Shown piece after piece: positions 17,959-31,432 of a DNA stretch of 64,000 nt. Positions within the stretch are counted from its first letter, which is position 1. Each line of letters starts with the position of its first letter. The DNA comes from JAGTRP01 sp035255045 (GTDB lineage: Bacteria; Pseudomonadota; Gammaproteobacteria; Burkholderiales; Rhodocyclaceae). The position numbers and the translations under genes are program-made. Location of the stretch: assembly GCA_035255045.1 (NCBI GenBank), contig DATFAA010000139.1, positions 71,241-135,240 on the forward strand, given 5' to 3'. The notes under the pieces were generated by a model. It made no database searches and was not told the origin of the DNA. It saw only the letters and a program-made list of their open reading frames with translations.

Positions 17959-18486
17959 GTGCAAGAAAACGAAAACATCTACCTCGTCGGCCTGATGGGC
18001 GCCGGCAAGACCACCGTAGGGCGCCAGCTGGCCAAGCGGCTGGGGCGTACCTTCTTCGATTCCGACCATGAGATCGAGGCCCGTACGGGCGTCAGGATTC
18101 CCACCATCTTCGAGATCGAAGGGGAGGACGGATTCCGCAAGCGCGAGGCCCAGACCATCGCCGAGCTGACGGCGGAGCGCAATATCATCCTCGCCACCGG
18201 CGGCGGCGTGGTCCTCAATCCCGAGAACCGGCAGCGCCTCCATGAGTCCGGCTGGGTGGTCTATCTCAACGTCCCGCCCTGGCTGCTCTACGAGCGTACC
18301 CGCCACGACCGCAACCGACCCCTGCTGCGGGTCCCCAATCCCCTGGCCAAGCTCGAGGAGCTTCACGCCGCCCGGGATCCCCTCTACCGGGAGGTGGCCC
18401 ACCTGGTGGTGGACGGCTCACGGCTGGTAGCCAACGGCATCGTTCAATACCTTTTGCGCGAGTATTCGAGGCAATGCAAACACTGA
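17959..18486 (+). CDS. aroK: Shikimate kinase
   Basis: The enzyme phosphorylates shikimate with ATP in the chorismate pathway. The 175-residue protein from the GTG at 17959 shows the Walker A loop LVGLMGAGKTTVGRQLA and the DSDHEIEARTG shikimate-binding region. The KREAQTIAEL and ILATGGGVVL motifs and the RPLL lid Arg are also present. The GTG codon follows only a weak ribosome-binding site. The 3' end overlaps aroB by 13 bases, so the two consecutive-pathway genes are co-translated. Confidence 0.96.
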   Translation: MQENENIYLVGLMGAGKTTVGRQLAKRLGRTFFDSDHEIEARTGVRIPTIFEIEGEDGFRKREAQTIAELTAERNIILATGGGVVLNPENRQRLHESGWVVYLNVPPWLLYERTRHDRNRPLLRVPNPLAKLEELHAARDPLYREVAHLVVDGSRLVANGIVQYLLREYSRQCKH

Positions 18487-19562
18487 CCGTATCCCTGGGC
18501 GAGCGCTCCTACCCCATCCATATCGGCACCGGGCTGCTGGAGCGGGACGACCTGGTGGCTCCCCATCTCAAACAGAAGAAGGCGGTAGTGGTGACCAACA
18601 CCACCGTGGCGCCCCTCTACCTCGACCGCTTCCTCGCCACCCTGGGCCGCATCGGGGTTTCCGCCATTCCGGTCATCCTGCCCGACGGCGAGCAGTACAA
18701 GACCTGGGAAACCCTCAACACCATTTTCGACGCCCTGCTCACCGCCCACTGCGAGCGGAGCACCACCCTCATCGCCCTGGGGGGCGGGGTGATCGGCGAC
18801 ATGGGGGGCTTCGCCGCCGCCTGCTACCAGCGCGGCATGCCCTTCATCCAGGTGCCCACCACCCTGCTGTCCCAGGTGGATTCCTCGGTTGGTGGCAAGA
18901 CCGCCATCAACCATCCCCTCGGCAAGAACATGATCGGCGCCTTCTACCAGCCCAAGCTGGTGCTGGCCGACATCGGCACCCTCGATACCCTGCCGGACCG
19001 GGAGCTCAAGGCCGGCCTGGCCGAAGTCATCAAGTACGGCCTGATCCGCGACCTGGAATTCTTCAACTGGCTGGAAAGCAACATCGACCGCCTGCTGGGA
19101 CGCGACCGGGACGCCCTGGCCTTCGCCGTGCACCGTTCCTGCGCCAACAAGGCGGAAGTGGTCGCAGCCGACGAGCGGGAAAGCGGCGAGCGGGCGCTCC
19201 TCAACCTGGGCCATACCTTCGGCCATGCCATCGAGACCGGCATGGGCTACGGCACCTGGCTGCATGGCGAGGCGGTGTCCGCCGGCACCCTGATGGCCGC
19301 CGAGCTGTCCTGCCGCCTGGGCTGGCTGAATGCCGGCGACGTCGAGCGCATCGAACGCCTTTTCGTCCGCGCCGGACTGCCGGTCGTCGGTCCCCGCCTC
19401 GGAGAGGGGCGTTACCTCGAGCTCATGCAGCACGACAAGAAAGTCCAGGATGGCAAACTGCGTCTGGTGCTGCTGCGGGAAATCGGCAAGGCCGTGGTCT
19501 TCGATGGGGCGACCGTGGAACAGATCGAAACGGCTATCGCCGACCGCTGCGAAAAAAAATAA
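18474..19562 (+). CDS. aroB: 3-dehydroquinate synthase
   Basis: The 362-residue NAD-dependent enzyme makes 3-dehydroquinate from DAHP, the second step of the shikimate pathway. The conserved elements are LPDGEQYKTWETLN, the nucleotide-site ALGGGVIGDMGGFAAACY, VPTTLLSQVDSSVGGKTAIN, and the metal ligands in LNLGHTFGHAIE with the downstream HGEAVSAG His. It overlaps aroK by 13 bases. It is followed by a 148-base spacer with the gltB control region. Confidence 0.97.
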   Translation: MQTLTVSLGERSYPIHIGTGLLERDDLVAPHLKQKKAVVVTNTTVAPLYLDRFLATLGRIGVSAIPVILPDGEQYKTWETLNTIFDALLTAHCERSTTLIALGGGVIGDMGGFAAACYQRGMPFIQVPTTLLSQVDSSVGGKTAINHPLGKNMIGAFYQPKLVLADIGTLDTLPDRELKAGLAEVIKYGLIRDLEFFNWLESNIDRLLGRDRDALAFAVHRSCANKAEVVAADERESGERALLNLGHTFGHAIETGMGYGTWLHGEAVSAGTLMAAELSCRLGWLNAGDVERIERLFVRAGLPVVGPRLGEGRYLELMQHDKKVQDGKLRLVLLREIGKAVVFDGATVEQIETAIADRCEKK

Positions 19563-19593
19563 GTTCAGCCCCTACTTGACCTTTTCCTGTCTC

Positions 19594-19622
19594 TTGAATA
19601 GGTGGGTGTTTCGCAGTACACT
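19594..19622 (+). promoter_or_regulatory. Candidate sigma-70 promoter for gltBD
   Basis: TTGAAT (19594-19599) and TACACT (19617-19622) are separated by exactly 17 bases. They lie in the aroB-gltB spacer in an AT-richer stretch. Transcription would begin near 19629, upstream of the hairpin at 19646-19669, so that hairpin would be in the gltB leader. The match is 4 of 6 at each box. Confidence 0.45.
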
Positions 19623-19645
19623 TTTAGGTCGTCCGTAATGCGTAC

Positions 19646-19669
19646 AAGCCGGCGTAAGCCGGCTTTTTT
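19646..19669 (+). terminator. Terminator hairpin in the aroB-gltB spacer, possibly a gltB leader attenuator
   Basis: The 8-bp stem AAGCCGGC/GCCGGCTT (19646-19653 and 19658-19665) has a 4-nt loop and runs straight into six T residues. It may simply end the aroKB transcript. Because the best gltB promoter lies upstream of it, it could instead attenuate glutamate synthase transcription. Confidence 0.7.
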
Positions 19670-19710
19670 CACCTTTTGGCTCGCCCAAGTTTTTTGAAGG
19701 AACGAGATTG

Positions 19711-24345
<4,635 letters not shown>

Positions 24346-24346
24346 A

Positions 24347-25813
24347 ATGGGAAAGCCCACCGGATTCCTCGAATTCGAGCGTCTGTCCGAGGCTTACGAA
24401 CCGATCGAGGTTCGCGTCAAGCACTACAAGGAGTTCGTCGCCCGCCTGTCCGATGAGGACGCCAAGGTCCAGGGTGCCCGTTGCATGGATTGCGGCATTC
24501 CCTTCTGCAATACCGGCTGCCCGGTGAACAACATCATTCCGGACTGGAATGACCTGGTTTACCGCGGCAACTGGAAGCAGGCGCTGGACGTGCTGCATTC
24601 CACCAACAACTTCCCGGAATTCACCGGCCGCATCTGCCCGGCTCCCTGCGAAGCCGCCTGCACCCTCGGCATCAACGTCGAGCCCGTGGGCATCAAGTCC
24701 GTCGAGCACTTCATCATCGACAAGGGCTGGGAAAGCGGCTGGGTGGTTCCGCAGCCGCCCAAGCACAAGACCGGCAAGAAGGTCGCCGTGGTCGGTTCCG
24801 GCCCGGCGGGCATGGCGGCTGCCCAGCAGCTCGCCCGCGTCGGCCATGCCGTCACCGTGTTCGAGAAGAACGACCGCATCGGCGGCCTCCTGGGCTACGG
24901 CATCCCGGACTTCAAGCTGGAGAAGTCGGTCATCGACCGCCGCGTCGCCCAGATGGAAGCCGAGGGCGTCACCTTCCGGACCAACGTCATCGTCGGCAGC
25001 AAGGAGCTCCCCAAGGGCATCGCCAACGACGCCAAGGACTTCGTCAGCGCCGAGCAGCTGAACAAGGAGTTCGACGCCGTCATCCTGGCCGCCGGTTCCG
25101 AAGTGCCCCGTGACCTGCCCATCCCGGGCCGGGAGCTGAAGGGCATCTACGCCGCCCTGGAATTCCTCATTCCCCAGAACAAGGAAGTCGAGGGCCAGCG
25201 TCCCAACCCGATCAACGCCAAGGGCAAGCATGTGGTGGTCATCGGCGGCGGCGACACCGGTTCCGACTGCGTCGGCACCTCCAACCGCCACGGCGCCGCC
25301 TCCATCGCCCAGTTCGAGCTGATGCCGATGCCGCCCGCCCAGGAGAACAAGGAGCTGACCTGGCCCTACTGGCCGTACAAGCTGCGCACCTCCTCCTCCC
25401 ACGAGGAAGGCTGCAGCCGGGACTTCGCCGTCGCCACCAAGGAGTTCGTCTCCGACGGCAACGGCAACGTCAAGGCCCTGAAGGCCGTTCGGGTCGAGTG
25501 GAAGGACGGCAAGATGACCGAAGTCGCCGGCTCGGAATTCGAGATGCCGGCCGACCTGGTCTTCCTGGCCATGGGCTTCACCAACCCGGTCGCCAGCCTG
25601 CTCGAAGCCTTCGACGTGGAGAAGGACAACCGGGGCAACGCCAAGGCCACCACCGACGGCGCCGGCTGCTACGCTACTAGCGCCCCGAAGGTGTTCGCCG
25701 CCGGCGACGTGCGCCGTGGCCAGTCCCTGGTCGTGTGGGCCATCCGGGAAGGCCGCCAGTGCGCCCGGGAAGTGGACACCTTCCTCATGGGCAGCACCAC
25801 CCTGCCGCGCTGA
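24347..25813 (+). CDS. gltD: Glutamate synthase (NADPH) small subunit
   Basis: The 488-residue FAD/NADPH subunit passes electrons to GltB. N-terminal Cys clusters for 4Fe-4S centres are visible in CMDCGIPFCNTGCPVNN and GRICPAPCEAACTLG. The FAD dinucleotide fold is VAVVGSGPAGMAAAQQLAR and the NADPH fold VVVIGGGDTGSDCVGTS. The C-terminal KVFAAGDVRRGQSLVVWAI binds FAD. The ATG at 24347 lies one base after the gltB stop and has AAGGAGG upstream inside gltB. An in-frame upstream extension is ignored. A terminator follows. Confidence 0.98.
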   Translation: MGKPTGFLEFERLSEAYEPIEVRVKHYKEFVARLSDEDAKVQGARCMDCGIPFCNTGCPVNNIIPDWNDLVYRGNWKQALDVLHSTNNFPEFTGRICPAPCEAACTLGINVEPVGIKSVEHFIIDKGWESGWVVPQPPKHKTGKKVAVVGSGPAGMAAAQQLARVGHAVTVFEKNDRIGGLLGYGIPDFKLEKSVIDRRVAQMEAEGVTFRTNVIVGSKELPKGIANDAKDFVSAEQLNKEFDAVILAAGSEVPRDLPIPGRELKGIYAALEFLIPQNKEVEGQRPNPINAKGKHVVVIGGGDTGSDCVGTSNRHGAASIAQFELMPMPPAQENKELTWPYWPYKLRTSSSHEEGCSRDFAVATKEFVSDGNGNVKALKAVRVEWKDGKMTEVAGSEFEMPADLVFLAMGFTNPVASLLEAFDVEKDNRGNAKATTDGAGCYATSAPKVFAAGDVRRGQSLVVWAIREGRQCAREVDTFLMGSTTLPR

Positions 25814-25832
25814 GAATCGGCTCCAGCCAGCG

Positions 25833-25872
25833 AAACGCCCCGTCGGTCCTAGCCCGCGGGGCGTTTTCTTTT
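25833..25872 (+). terminator. Intrinsic terminator after gltD
   Basis: The stem AAACGCCCCG/CGGGGCGTTT (25833-25842 and 25857-25866) has a 14-nt loop and a TTTTCTTTT tail. It lies 20 bases after the gltD stop and ends the gltBD transcript. Confidence 0.85.
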
Positions 25873-25928
25873 GGAGACAGCCGATGACATTAATGTGAAA
25901 ATACGACGATTGTCAGCAAGGAGACGTC

Positions 25929-26675
25929 ATGACTACTGAATTGCAGACGGCTTTTCAGGTCACGCCGCCCAGCGGCGCCTTCGATGGGCACATGCTCATC
26001 ATCTTCGCCATCATGGTGGTGGCGGGCATCCTCGGGGGCATAGCCAATTTCTTCCTGTCCGACCGCCACGGCGAGCCGGGCCACCGGCACTGGATCAAAT
26101 ACCCCATCCTCGGCGTCGTTGCCGCCCTGACGGTGCCCCTCTTCCTCAACATGATCTCCAGCACCCTGCTGGAAGGCGCCCGCACCAAGCCGGTGGACTT
26201 CTACGTCTTCGCCGGTTTCTGCCTGATGTACGTGGTCGCCTCCCGACGCCTGTTCGAGAACGTCGCCCTCCGGCTCCTGGCCCAGGTGGACCAGGTGAAG
26301 CGGGAAATGACCCACCTCAAGCAGCAGAACCAGCAGGAGCCGGTCCTGGCCGCCCAGCCCCGGGAGGAAAAGCCGGCGGAAGCGCCCAAGGCCGAAGCCC
26401 GGGTCGAGCCCCGGGAATCGCTCAGCTACAACGATGTCGAATTGCTGCGCGCCCTGTCCGAAGAGAGCTTCGTCTACGGCAACCTGGCCGCTCTCTGCGA
26501 CAAGACGGGGCTGGCCCGGGACTTCGTCAGCCAGCGCCTGACCGTGATGAAAAACCTTGGGGTCATCGAAACCCGCATCAATGAGAAGAATGTCCTGCAC
26601 TGGTTCGTATCCCCCCGCGGCAAGCAGGTGCTGGGCGACGTACTCGCCGGGCAGGACGACAAGAAAGTCGCCTGA
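25929..26675 (+). CDS. Membrane protein with C-terminal winged-helix domain (uncharacterised)
   Basis: I do not recognise a characterised function. The 248-residue protein has about three transmembrane helices in its first half (HMLIIFAIMVVAGILGGIAN, IKYPILGVVAALTVPLFLNM and a segment near FYVFAGFCLMYVVA). A charged coiled region follows (about 115-135), then a Pro/Ala/Glu linker. A C-terminal winged-helix-like domain (about 160-235) contains SYNDVELLRALSEESFVYGN and LARDFVSQRLTVMKNLGVIE. The layout resembles the bacterial YEATS-associated three-TM proteins, but this is from memory. It stands alone between gltD and glmU and has GGAGAC before the ATG. Confidence 0.7.
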   Translation: MTTELQTAFQVTPPSGAFDGHMLIIFAIMVVAGILGGIANFFLSDRHGEPGHRHWIKYPILGVVAALTVPLFLNMISSTLLEGARTKPVDFYVFAGFCLMYVVASRRLFENVALRLLAQVDQVKREMTHLKQQNQQEPVLAAQPREEKPAEAPKAEARVEPRESLSYNDVELLRALSEESFVYGNLAALCDKTGLARDFVSQRLTVMKNLGVIETRINEKNVLHWFVSPRGKQVLGDVLAGQDDKKVA

Positions 26676-26720
26676 CAACAACAGCCCGCCGGGAGCGGGC
26701 CCCCAACGAAGCTTTCCTCC

Positions 26721-28079
26721 ATGAATATCGTCATTCTCGCTGCCGGGCAGGGCAAGCGCATGCACTCCAATCTGCCCAAGGTTCTGCACCCCATCGCCGG
26801 CAAGGCCCTGGCCCAGCACGTCATCGACACCGCCCGGGAGCTCTCTCCCGGGAAGCTGGTCGTGGTCTACGGCCACGGCGGCGAAGCCGTCCGGGAGAGC
26901 CTTTCCGCTCCCGACCTGGCCTGGGCCAAGCAGGAGCCCCAGCTCGGCACCGGCCATGCCGTCATGCAGGCCCTGCCGCAGCTCGACGGCCAAGGCCAGA
27001 CCCTGGTGCTCTACGGCGACGTTCCCCTGACCCGGGCGGCCACCCTGAAGCGCCTGCTCCAGGCCGGCCGCGACGGCCTCTCCATCCTCACCGTCGAGCT
27101 GGCCAACCCCGCCGGCTACGGCCGCATTGTCCGGGACGAGGCCGGCAGCGTCGTTCGCATCGTCGAGGAAAAGGACGCTACCCCGGAAGAGAAAGCCATC
27201 CGGGAAGTGAACACCGGCATCATGGCCATCCCTTCGGACCGGCTCGCCGACTGGCTGGGCCGCCTCTCCAACCGGAACGCCCAGGGCGAGTACTACCTCA
27301 CCGACATCGTCGCCCTGGCGGTGGCCGAGGGCCTGCCGGTGCGCACCGCCCAGCCGGAAGGCGAGTGGGAAGTCCTGGGAGTGAACAGCAAGGTCCAGCT
27401 AGCCGAGCTGGAAAGAATCCACCAGCGCAATGTCGCCGAAGCCCTTCTCATCCAGGGAGTGCGCCTGGCCGATCCCGCCCGCATCGACGTGCGCGGCGAA
27501 CTGCTGTGCGGCCGCGACGTGGCCATCGACCTGGGCTGCGTCTTCGAAGGCCGGGTCGAGCTGGAGGAAGCCGTGGAGATCGGCCCCTACTGCGTCCTCA
27601 AGAACGTGAAGATCGCCGCCGGCGCCCGCCTCGCCGCCTTCTGCCACCTGGAGGACGCCGTCGTCGGCCCGGACGCGGTGGTCGGGCCCTACGCCAGGCT
27701 GCGGCCCGGTACCGAGCTGGGCCCCGAGGTGCACATCGGCAACTTCGTCGAGGTCAAGAACAGCAAGATCGCCGCCCAATCCAAGGCCAACCACCTGGCC
27801 TACGTGGGCGACGCCGTCATCGGCCAGCGGGTCAATGTCGGCGCCGGCACCATCACCTGCAACTACGACGGCGCCAACAAGCACAAGACCATCATCGAGG
27901 ACGACGTCTTCATCGGCTCCGACACCCAGCTGGTGGCGCCGGTGACCGTGGGCCGCGGCGCCACCCTGGGGGCCGGCACCACCCTGACCAAGGACGCTCC
28001 CCCCGAGGCCCTGACCGTATCCCGGGCCCGGCAGACCACCATCAATGGCTGGCAACGGCCCAGGAAGGCAAAGAAATAG
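26721..28079 (+). CDS. glmU: Bifunctional UDP-N-acetylglucosamine pyrophosphorylase / glucosamine-1-phosphate N-acetyltransferase
   Basis: The 452-residue enzyme makes UDP-GlcNAc for peptidoglycan and LPS. The N-terminal uridyltransferase domain shows LAAGQGKRMHSNLPKVLHPI, QLGTGHAVMQALP and LYGDVPLT. The C-terminal left-handed beta-helix acetyltransferase shows LRPGTELGPEVHIGNFVEVK, ANHLAYVGDAVIG and NVGAGTITCNYDGANKHKT with the catalytic His region. The length is normal. The stop codon shares its last base with the GTG of the next gene. Confidence 0.97.
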   Translation: MNIVILAAGQGKRMHSNLPKVLHPIAGKALAQHVIDTARELSPGKLVVVYGHGGEAVRESLSAPDLAWAKQEPQLGTGHAVMQALPQLDGQGQTLVLYGDVPLTRAATLKRLLQAGRDGLSILTVELANPAGYGRIVRDEAGSVVRIVEEKDATPEEKAIREVNTGIMAIPSDRLADWLGRLSNRNAQGEYYLTDIVALAVAEGLPVRTAQPEGEWEVLGVNSKVQLAELERIHQRNVAEALLIQGVRLADPARIDVRGELLCGRDVAIDLGCVFEGRVELEEAVEIGPYCVLKNVKIAAGARLAAFCHLEDAVVGPDAVVGPYARLRPGTELGPEVHIGNFVEVKNSKIAAQSKANHLAYVGDAVIGQRVNVGAGTITCNYDGANKHKTIIEDDVFIGSDTQLVAPVTVGRGATLGAGTTLTKDAPPEALTVSRARQTTINGWQRPRKAKK

Positions 28080-28498
28080 TGGATATCTGGTTCAGCCTCT
28101 TCGTCGCCGTCATCGCCCTCATCGCAGCCGGGGGCTTCTCCCTGGTCCTGGTGGGCTACATCAACGCCCTGCCGGCCAGCGTCGCCGGCGGCCGCAAATG
28201 GTTGTGGGCGGTGCTCGTCATCCCCAGCGCCATCGTCGCCATCCCGGTGGCCATCGCCTTCATGCTGGCGCCCTTCGTCAGCGTCGTGGCGCCGGTCACC
28301 CTGGCACGCTGGCTCGCAATTCCCGCGGTGGTGCTCCATGTTGCCACCCTCATCCGTTTTTTCGCCACCCACTGGCAGGACAATGCCAAGACCGGCAAGC
28401 AACTGGGCGGGGGGCTCCTGCTCCTGGCCCTGGCCGTCGGCGGGTTGTACGGGCTCGGACCGATGTTCGCTGAGAGGATCGTCGCAAGCGTAAGATAG
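28079..28498 (+). CDS. Small integral membrane protein of unknown function
   Basis: The 139-residue protein starts at the GTG that overlaps the glmU stop by one base, and so is translationally coupled to glmU. Hydrophobic segments lie at about 4-27, 44-66, 75-92 and 108-130, which suggests four membrane helices. No catalytic or binding motif is visible, and I do not recognise the family. The coupling suggests a cell-envelope role, but this is only inferred from position. Confidence 0.7.
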   Translation: MDIWFSLFVAVIALIAAGGFSLVLVGYINALPASVAGGRKWLWAVLVIPSAIVAIPVAIAFMLAPFVSVVAPVTLARWLAIPAVVLHVATLIRFFATHWQDNAKTGKQLGGGLLLLALAVGGLYGLGPMFAERIVASVR

Positions 28499-28537
28499 GT
28501 CTTAGTCTCAATTCATACTGAAGCGAGGGAGAAAGTT

Positions 28538-30589
28538 ATGCCGAAATACACCACTGAGGCCATCCGCTCCGTTGCACTTGTCGGCCATGGCGCCGCCGGC
28601 AAAACCAGTCTGGCCGAGGCACTGCTTTTCGCCACCGGCGCCATCCAGTCCAAGGGCAGCGTCGAGAAGGGCACCGCCGTCTGCGATTTCGATCCCCAGG
28701 AAAAGGAAGCCGGCCACTCCCTCAATTCCGCCCTGGCCAGTTTTTCCACCGAGAACCACCACGTCCACCTCATCGATACCCCGGGGTACCCGGACTTCGC
28801 CGGCCAGGCCATCGCCGCCCTGGCCGGGGTGGATACGGCCCTGGTGGTGGTCAATGCCCAGACCGGCATCGAGCTGACCACCGAGCGCATGATGCGCTGG
28901 GCCGGCGAGCGCAAGCTCTGCCGCATGATCGTCATCAACAAGATCGACGCCGACAATCTGGACCTGCCCGGTCTGGTCGCCAACCTCCGGGAGCGCTTCG
29001 GCAAGGAGTGCATGCTCCTCGACCTTCCCGCCCACGGCGCCCACGAGGTAGTGGAGGTCCTTGAGCACGATTCCGGGGAAACCGACTTCGAATCGGTGGC
29101 CGCCGCCCACCGGGCCCTCATCGACCAGATCGTCGAGGAAGACGAGGACCTCCTGGCCCGCTACCTGGAGGACGGCGCCGACCCCGCTCCCGGCGAGCTC
29201 CATGCCCCCTTCGAGAAGGCCCTGCGGGAAGGCCACCTGATCCCCATCCTCTTCGTCTCGGCCAAGACCGGCGCCGGCATCAGGGAACTGCTCCACGTCC
29301 TCGCCACCCTGGCCCCCAGCCCGGCCGAGGGCAACACGCCGCCCTTCTACAAGGGCAACTCGGGGGGCGACAGCGAGGCCTTCCGGGCCGAGCCGGACCC
29401 CGGCCAGCACGTGCTGGCCCATGTCTTCAAGGTGGTGGCCGACCCCTACATGGGCAAGGTCGGCATCTTCCGGGTCCACCAGGGCACCCTCAGGAAGGAC
29501 GCCCAGCTCTTCGTCGGCAGCGGCAAGCGGCCCTTCAAGGTCGCCCACCTGTTCCAGATCCAGGGCAAGGACTACGTGGAAGTGGATGAACTGGTGCCCG
29601 GCGACATAGGCGCCGTCGCCAAGGTGGAGGAACTGGACTTCGACTGCGTCCTCCACGACTCCCACGACGAGGACCTCATCCACCTGAAGCCCCTGGAATT
29701 CCCGCGCCCCATGGCCGGCCTGGCGGTGGAGACCAAGAAGAAGGGCGACGAGCAGCGCCTCTTCGACATCCTCAACAAGCTCGCCCTGGAGGACCCCACC
29801 TTCACCGTGGAGCGCCATCCCCACAGCAACGAGACGGTGATCCGCGGCCTCGGGGACATGCACCTCAAGGCCAAGCTCGCCAAGATGGCCAGCCAGTACA
29901 AGCTGGAGGTGGACACCAACCCACCCCTCATCCCCTACCGGGAGACCGTCACCATCCCGGCCGAGGGCCATCACCGCCACAAGAAGCAGAGCGGCGGCGC
30001 CGGCCAGTTCGGCGAGGTGTACCTGCGCCTCGAGCCCCTGCAGCGCGGCGAGGGCTTCCAGTTCGTCGATGCGGTCAAGGGCGGCGTCATCCCCGGCGTC
30101 TTCATGCCGGCGGTGGAGAAGGGCGTGCGCCAGGCCCTGGAGGGTGGCGTGGTGGCGGGCTATCCGGTGGAAGACCTCAAGGTCACCGTCTACGACGGCA
30201 AGACCCACCCGGTGGACGGCAAGGAGGTGGCCTTCGTCACCGCCGGCCGCAAGGCCGTCATCGAGGCCATCCGGGGGGCAAAGCCCATCGTCCTGGAGCC
30301 CATCGTCAATATCGAGATCGTGGTGCCGGAAGCGGCCATTGGTGACCTCACCGGCGACCTCTCCGGCCGCCGGGGCCAGATCACCGGTACCGACGGCCGC
30401 GGCCACGGCATGGTCGCCATCAACGGCCAGGTGCCCCTGGCCGAACTCAACGAGTACCAGTCGCGGCTCAAGTCCCTCACCGGCGGCCAGGGCACCTACA
30501 CCATCGACTTCAGCCACTACGCCGCCGTGCCGCCCCAACTGCAGCAGCAGCTCGCTTCCAGGTTCCAGCTCAAGGAAGAGGAAGAGTGA
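28538..30589 (+). CDS. Elongation factor G-like GTPase (EF-G paralogue)
   Basis: The 683-residue protein has the EF-G domain order. The GTPase domain has Walker A GHGAAGKTSLAEALL, DTPGYPDF and NKID; domain II contains HVFKVVADPYMGKVGIFRVH; the IV/V-like region contains SGGAGQFGEVYLRLEPLQRG and ISVVVPEAAIG-like strands. Differences from housekeeping FusA are the GHGAAGKT loop and the solitary location, away from rpsL, rpsG and tuf. Such EF-G-like proteins (EF-G2 group) are widespread, and their role is not settled. It has AGGGAG upstream and its own terminator. Confidence 0.88.
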   Translation: MPKYTTEAIRSVALVGHGAAGKTSLAEALLFATGAIQSKGSVEKGTAVCDFDPQEKEAGHSLNSALASFSTENHHVHLIDTPGYPDFAGQAIAALAGVDTALVVVNAQTGIELTTERMMRWAGERKLCRMIVINKIDADNLDLPGLVANLRERFGKECMLLDLPAHGAHEVVEVLEHDSGETDFESVAAAHRALIDQIVEEDEDLLARYLEDGADPAPGELHAPFEKALREGHLIPILFVSAKTGAGIRELLHVLATLAPSPAEGNTPPFYKGNSGGDSEAFRAEPDPGQHVLAHVFKVVADPYMGKVGIFRVHQGTLRKDAQLFVGSGKRPFKVAHLFQIQGKDYVEVDELVPGDIGAVAKVEELDFDCVLHDSHDEDLIHLKPLEFPRPMAGLAVETKKKGDEQRLFDILNKLALEDPTFTVERHPHSNETVIRGLGDMHLKAKLAKMASQYKLEVDTNPPLIPYRETVTIPAEGHHRHKKQSGGAGQFGEVYLRLEPLQRGEGFQFVDAVKGGVIPGVFMPAVEKGVRQALEGGVVAGYPVEDLKVTVYDGKTHPVDGKEVAFVTAGRKAVIEAIRGAKPIVLEPIVNIEIVVPEAAIGDLTGDLSGRRGQITGTDGRGHGMVAINGQVPLAELNEYQSRLKSLTGGQGTYTIDFSHYAAVPPQLQQQLASRFQLKEEEE

Positions 30590-30613
30590 GCCGGTAGCAG
30601 AAGCACGGGAATG

Positions 30614-30642
30614 GGGCCGGAAAGTTCCGGCCCTTTTCTTTT
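30614..30642 (+). terminator. Intrinsic terminator after the EF-G-like gene
   Basis: The perfect 8-bp stem GGGCCGGA/TCCGGCCC (30614-30621 and 30626-30633) is followed by TTTTCTTTT, 24 bases after the stop codon. Confidence 0.85.
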
Positions 30643-30764
30643 GGTGCCCATGCTCCGCAGCTGTGTGGCCCAGCCCGGCGGCATCGCCTATAGTGAATAT
30701 AGACGGGGCGGCTGCCGCCCGATGACGTTCCGCCCCGGATTCGCGTTCGCTACGGGAGGCCGCC

Positions 30765-31391
30765 ATGTCGAATATCTCGACCCAGACCCTGTCCTACGAA
30801 AGGACTTCATCCCTCCAGCTGCAGTATTCCCAAGGAGTCGCCGCCGGGGCCCGGGCGGGGGAAGTGGCCGGCGCCGAAGGGGTCGGCAAGGCGGTAAGCG
30901 CCACCGCGGTAGCGAAGGAAGAGCAGAACATGCGCATCCTCCAGGCCTCCGCCGAAGTCTCCCTGAAGGCCGGGGACCAGTCCCAGGCCCTCCTTTTCCG
31001 CACCGCCATCGACCGCATCAACGAGCTGCTGGCGCCGGAACTGGGCGCCGACGCCATCCAGGCCAAGATGGGGGAGGACAATTCCCCGGAAGCCACCGCT
31101 GGGCGCATCGTCTCCCTCTCCACCGGTTTCTTCGACGCCTACGCCGCCCAGCATCCCGGGGAGGACCCGGGCGAGGTGGCGAAGAACTTCGTGGACCTCA
31201 TCCGCGGCGGCTTCGAGAAGGGCTTCAACGAGGCCAAGGACATCCTCCAGGGCCTCAAGGTCTTCGGCGGCGACATCGAGAGCGGCATCATGAAGACCTA
31301 CGAACTGGTCACCAAGGGCTACGACGACTTCCTGGCCGGCAAGCTGAAGCCGGCCGAGGAGGACAAGGCGGCTACCGAAGTTCCGGCCTGA
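30765..31391 (+). CDS. DUF5610-type protein of unknown function
   Basis: The 208-residue soluble protein has no signal peptide. Its C-terminal half (about 85-195), with FVDLIRGGFEKGFNEAKDIL, DIESGIMKTYELVTKGYDDF and the RIVSLSTGFFDAYAAQHPGE element, resembles the DUF5610 family. This identification is from memory. The N-terminal 50 residues are Ala/Gly/Ser-rich and look disordered. GGGAGG precedes the ATG. It stands alone, with its own upstream region after the EF-G terminator, and is convergent with an araC-type gene. The function is unknown. Confidence 0.75.
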   Translation: MSNISTQTLSYERTSSLQLQYSQGVAAGARAGEVAGAEGVGKAVSATAVAKEEQNMRILQASAEVSLKAGDQSQALLFRTAIDRINELLAPELGADAIQAKMGEDNSPEATAGRIVSLSTGFFDAYAAQHPGEDPGEVAKNFVDLIRGGFEKGFNEAKDILQGLKVFGGDIESGIMKTYELVTKGYDDFLAGKLKPAEEDKAATEVPA

Positions 31392-31397
31392 CCGAAC

Positions 31398-31432
31398 CCG
31401 GCGGCGCTCAGCCAACCCCCAGGCGCCGCCGG
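31398..31432. repeat. 10-bp inverted repeat between convergent genes
   Basis: CCGGCGGCGC (31398-31407) is perfectly repeated in inverse as GCGCCGCCGG (31423-31432) with a 15-nt loop. It spans the end of the araC-type gene. No T-tract flanks it, so it is a weak or factor-assisted terminator candidate for the two convergent transcripts. Confidence 0.4.
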
